Below, piece after piece: positions 62,600-64,000 of a stretch of DNA of 64,000 bases. Positions within the stretch are counted from its first letter, which is position 1. Each line of letters starts with the position of its first letter. Origin of the DNA: Nageia nagi (Eukaryota > Pinophyta). Where the stretch lies: NCBI GenBank assembly GCA_050084985.1, contig JBITNC010000001.1, positions 41,912,001-41,976,000 of the forward strand. The letters run 5' to 3'. The translations under genes were made by a program, and so were the position numbers. The notes under the pieces are model-generated. The model made no database searches. It was given only the letters and a program-made list of their open reading frames with translations, and had not been told where the DNA came from.

Positions 62600-63400
62600 T
62601 TCTATAAATAAAATTCTTACTTTCACCTATTTGTATTAATGATGTTATAATCCTTCAAATAAAGTACACTTTTTTAAAAAATTACATATTTTAAATATTG
62701 AAAATTATTATCTCGATTATTTAAAATAAGATTAATACTCTCATTTATTTTTAAGAATATATGAATTTGTTAATAAAAACTAATTATTAGTTTACTAGAA
62801 ATCCAAGGCATCTTATTGTTAATACTTGTGTTCAATCTATCATTATCCTCTTATATTTGTGTGGAGAATTGTATGAAAAATATTATATTTATAACATCTA
62901 TGATATTTAAATAATATATACTTATATTAACTTATAAATATATACATAAATCTACATCATATATTCTTTTAAGAATTTAATTTTATTTAAAATTATTATA
63001 TATATATATATCCTAAGCTGCTTTATGCACACACACTCTCAAGTTGGAACCTGAGACCTGACCAACTAGTCGGTGTATAAGTGGTAGGCCCGAGGCCCCA
63101 TCACTATGCCACCCCCACTGGGGCTATTATCGACATATTTATAAATCAAACTAATATCATCTTCAAGTTTTGCTTTTAATTTGAAAGAAAAATAGTAATA
63201 TCCACATCATAGTGAAATTTACTACTTGTAAATGAATGTACTACAAACTAAATATATTTATAATTAAAATTTATATATTAAACTGATAACATATATCTTT
63301 AAATTTATATATTTCAAATTATTATACTATTTACATATTTATAAATTAAATTAACATCATCTTGAAGTTTTTCTTTTAATTTGAAAGAAAGAAAGAAATT
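62600..63400 (-). repeat. Inverted copy of the 13195-14200 repeat family
   Basis: Reverse complement matches include GTGTACTTTATTTGAAGGAT (62650-62669), the CATATATTCTTTTAAGAATTTAATTTTATTT region and TTTTCTTTTAATTTGAAAGA near 63370. Unit order is the reverse of 13195-14200. A SINE interrupts it at 63011-63125. Confidence 0.75.
63011..63125 (-). mobile_element. tRNA-derived SINE
   Basis: On the minus strand it starts AGCCCCAGTGGGGGTGGCAT; a pol III A box, TGGCATAGTGA (63101-63111), and B box, GGTTCCAACTT (63041-63051), are 50 bases apart. It ends AGCTTAGGA followed by a (TA)n tail at about 62990-63010. It is GC-rich within AT-rich sequence, and the host repeat resumes on both sides (AAAATTATT on the left, ATTATCGACATATTTATAAA on the right), with ATTAT a possible target duplication. 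Confidence 0.7.
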
Positions 63401-64000
63401 ATATTAGTGTCCTTAGGTGACCAAAAGCAATCAATGGGACTAGAGTGAACAATATAGGATCAGATGCAAGCAAACCCTTACTAGGCTTCCTTTAAAATAA
63501 ATAAAATAAAAAGCCTAATCAAAGCTAGTACAACTATATAAGAGAAGACTCAAACCCTAAGGAATGGGTGGTACAAAATTCATGATATCCAAGAGGTTAT
63601 CTTGAGAGGCCCTCATGGCTCTATCGAAAAGATTAATACTAGAGAAAAAAGAAGTAATCTATTGCACCCTCAGTGTGGTTTGGGTAACCTGAATGCATCT
63701 CTTGATGTGACAAAGAGGTAGTGGCTACTCATCTTGATGCCTCTAATGAGACCCATCTCGGGAAGAGGCTCTAAAAAATATGTGATTTATCAATCCTCCT
63801 TGGGTTGCTATGTACGTACTAAGAGGTGCTTCTAAAGAAGGAAGATATCTTGAAAGTAAAGGGTCAGGCAATGTTTATTTGCATATCACATGAAGGTGGC
63901 TAGTGAATTGTGAGCATCCCAAAAAGGAAATGGTAACAACCTTTGATCTCATAGTAGAACAAGCATTTGAAAACAAAATGCTACTCATTGAACTTGATCT
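63401..64000. other. Unassigned stretch at the window end
   Basis: No family recognised. On the minus strand a TATATAG-like element and TTAGGGTTTGAG string suggest an LTR or leader, but no ends are visible. Confidence 0.3.

Noticed and set aside
63011-63125. Functional tRNA gene
   Set aside because: A and B boxes are present but the sequence does not fold into a full cloverleaf as read and it carries a TA tail, so a SINE fits better.

Overview
This is a plant nuclear window, AT-rich, CpG-poor and dominated by decayed retroelements. The families (Tat-like and chromovirus Ty3/gypsy, Ty1/copia, several LINEs with plant-type RNase H or RVT zinc-finger ends) and the single-intron BAHD acyltransferase fit a large repeat-rich genome. 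I favour a conifer or other gymnosperm from remembered similarity, but the sequence alone does not prove it. Nothing here is bacterial: there are no operons, ribosome binding sites, CRISPR arrays or rRNA/tRNA genes.

The only host gene with nearly complete coding sequence is a minus-strand BAHD acyltransferase (9218-11358): two exons, a GT-AG intron of 825 bp, a TATA box, and intact HATVD and DFGWG motifs. Exon 2 carries three single-base frameshifts, so as written it is a pseudogene, or the assembly has indel errors. Two other pieces of the same locus are present. A 3' fragment (3881-4228) is fused to a gypsy reverse transcriptase, and a copy made only of intron and 5' flank lies at 48438-51060. 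An AT-rich repeat from the far upstream flank (13195-14200) recurs inverted at 62600-63400, where a tRNA-derived SINE has landed in it.

Layout. 1-426 and 7206-7630 are direct LTR-like repeats around a mosaic of a putative solo LTR (427-1290), a LINE 3' end, the BAHD fragment and a Tat-like pol remnant. 9.2-14.2 kb is the BAHD locus and its flank. 14.3-15.7 kb is a minus-strand copia-like LTR and leader. 15.7-19.5 kb shows no gene. 19.85-27.67 kb is a nested insertion: a complete but dead chromovirus (20709-27630, both LTRs, primer site, decayed target duplication) sits inside the integrase of an older minus-strand gypsy element. A copia 5' end follows (27667-29325).

30.8-34.6 kb holds the most unusual item: the broken remains of an intron-bearing gene with a Cys-rich segment and an HGKGEHDG motif, followed by a pyrimidine-only minisatellite. 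34.9-46.8 kb is mostly unassigned AT-rich sequence with tandem repeats. 46.85-47.65 kb is a minus-strand gypsy gag. 51.2-62.2 kb holds three LINEs. Almost every element has many stops, so the window reads as an old, methylation-decayed nest of transposons around one gene locus.
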